A stretch of DNA of 6,677 nucleotides. Origin: Candidatus Phaeomarinibacter sp. (GTDB taxonomy: Bacteria > Pseudomonadota > Alphaproteobacteria > CGMCC-115125). Positions 6,202-6,677 of the stretch are shown here, one piece after another. The position numbers and the translations under genes were made by a program. The notes below the pieces were generated by a model. That model did no database searches, was not told the DNA's origin, and worked only from the letters and a program-made list of their open reading frames with translations. The stretch spans positions 1 to 6,677 of the forward strand of contig JANQMQ010000487.1 in assembly GCA_028279995.1 (NCBI GenBank), in the 5' to 3' direction. Position 1 is the stretch's first letter, and every line of letters begins with the position of its first letter.

Positions 6202-6677
6202 ATGGCAGCAAAGACGTCAGCAACCAAAGAAAAAGAAACAGCAGCCTCCGGCGACGGGCGGCGGCAACGCAGCCAGCGAAGCCGGGCGCGGATCGTCGAG
6301 GCCATGTTCACTGTTCTTCGCAGCGGAGACATGGATCCAAGCGCCGCCACCCTGGCCAAGGAAGCCAATGTTGGTATCCGGACGGTCTTCCGGCACTTTG
6401 ATGATGTCGAAGGGCTCTACCGGGAAATGTCGGCACAGATGGAAGCCGTCATCATGCCGATTGTATCAGAGCCGTTCACCGCTCCCACCTGGCAGGGCCG
6501 TCTGTCGCAGATGATTGATCGCCGGGTGGATGTCTATGAGCGCATCATGCCGATCAAGACGGCCGCCGGGCTCCGCCGCTTCCGGTCTGCCTACCTCATG
6601 GAAGTCTATCAGCGCTTTCTCAAGATGGAGCGTGATGGCCTGAACAAGATGTTGCCGGACGAGGTAAAGGCAGACAA
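6202..6677 (+). CDS. TetR/AcrR-family transcriptional regulator, N-terminal part
   Basis: The first 158 codons of a gene that continues past the right edge with no stop yet. After a charged, low-complexity leader (1-28) comes the TetR-type DNA-binding domain (about 28-75): helix SRARIVEAMFTVLRSGD, then the helix-turn-helix ATLAKEANVGIRTVFRHF (49-66), where TVFRHF is the typical end of the recognition helix, followed by DDVEGLYREM. Residues from about 76 onward are helical and belong to the ligand-binding and dimer part; TetR proteins are usually near 200 residues, so roughly a quarter is missing. ATG 6202 is the only plausible start, because the frame back to TGA 6133-6135 has no ATG, GTG or TTG. 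No clear ribosome site precedes it. Its place right after an RND pump suggests a repressor of that pump that responds to a pump substrate, but this is inferred from neighbourhood only. Confidence 0.88.
   Translation, partial: MAAKTSATKEKETAASGDGRRQRSQRSRARIVEAMFTVLRSGDMDPSAATLAKEANVGIRTVFRHFDDVEGLYREMSAQMEAVIMPIVSEPFTAPTWQGRLSQMIDRRVDVYERIMPIKTAAGLRRFRSAYLMEVYQRFLKMERDGLNKMLPDEVKAD

Overview
The window reads as chromosomal DNA from a proteobacterium with moderately high GC, most likely a non-enteric alphaproteobacterium. That placement rests on codon use, overall protein style and the lipoprotein-adaptor/RND pair, and it is an inference rather than a measured result. All genes lie on the + strand. 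There is no rRNA, tRNA, CRISPR array, insertion sequence or phage gene.

Region 1 (1-1596) is signal transduction. The 3' end of an Hpt (histidine phosphotransfer) protein or of a hybrid kinase with a C-terminal Hpt domain runs off the left edge. Eleven bases after its stop comes a full-length REC/AAA+/Fis-HTH sigma-54 activator that resembles Vibrio LuxO along its whole length. The tight spacing, with the activator's ribosome site starting on the stop codon of the Hpt gene, argues for one transcription unit in which the Hpt domain passes phosphate to Asp55 of the activator.

Region 2 (1597-1877) is a 281-base non-coding stretch and the most interesting part. It holds a short dyad, a sequence with correctly spaced -24 GG and -12 GC elements of a sigma-54 promoter, a C/U-rich stretch and a good intrinsic terminator. 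In this order they would make an RNA of about 81 nt. Sitting next to a LuxO-type activator, this recalls the Vibrio LuxO/Qrr arrangement, although no Qrr core sequence is visible. A second inverted repeat, a candidate operator, lies between the terminator and the next gene.

Region 3 (1878-6094) is an RND efflux pair: a lipoprotein membrane-fusion adaptor and a 1022-residue inner-membrane RND permease. The permease has an Asp-Asn pair in TM4 where AcrB has Asp-Asp. No outer-membrane channel gene is present, so the pump would need one encoded elsewhere.

Region 4 (6095-6677) has a possible sigma-70 promoter and the first 158 codons of a TetR-family repressor that runs off the right edge. It is the natural candidate for local control of the pump.
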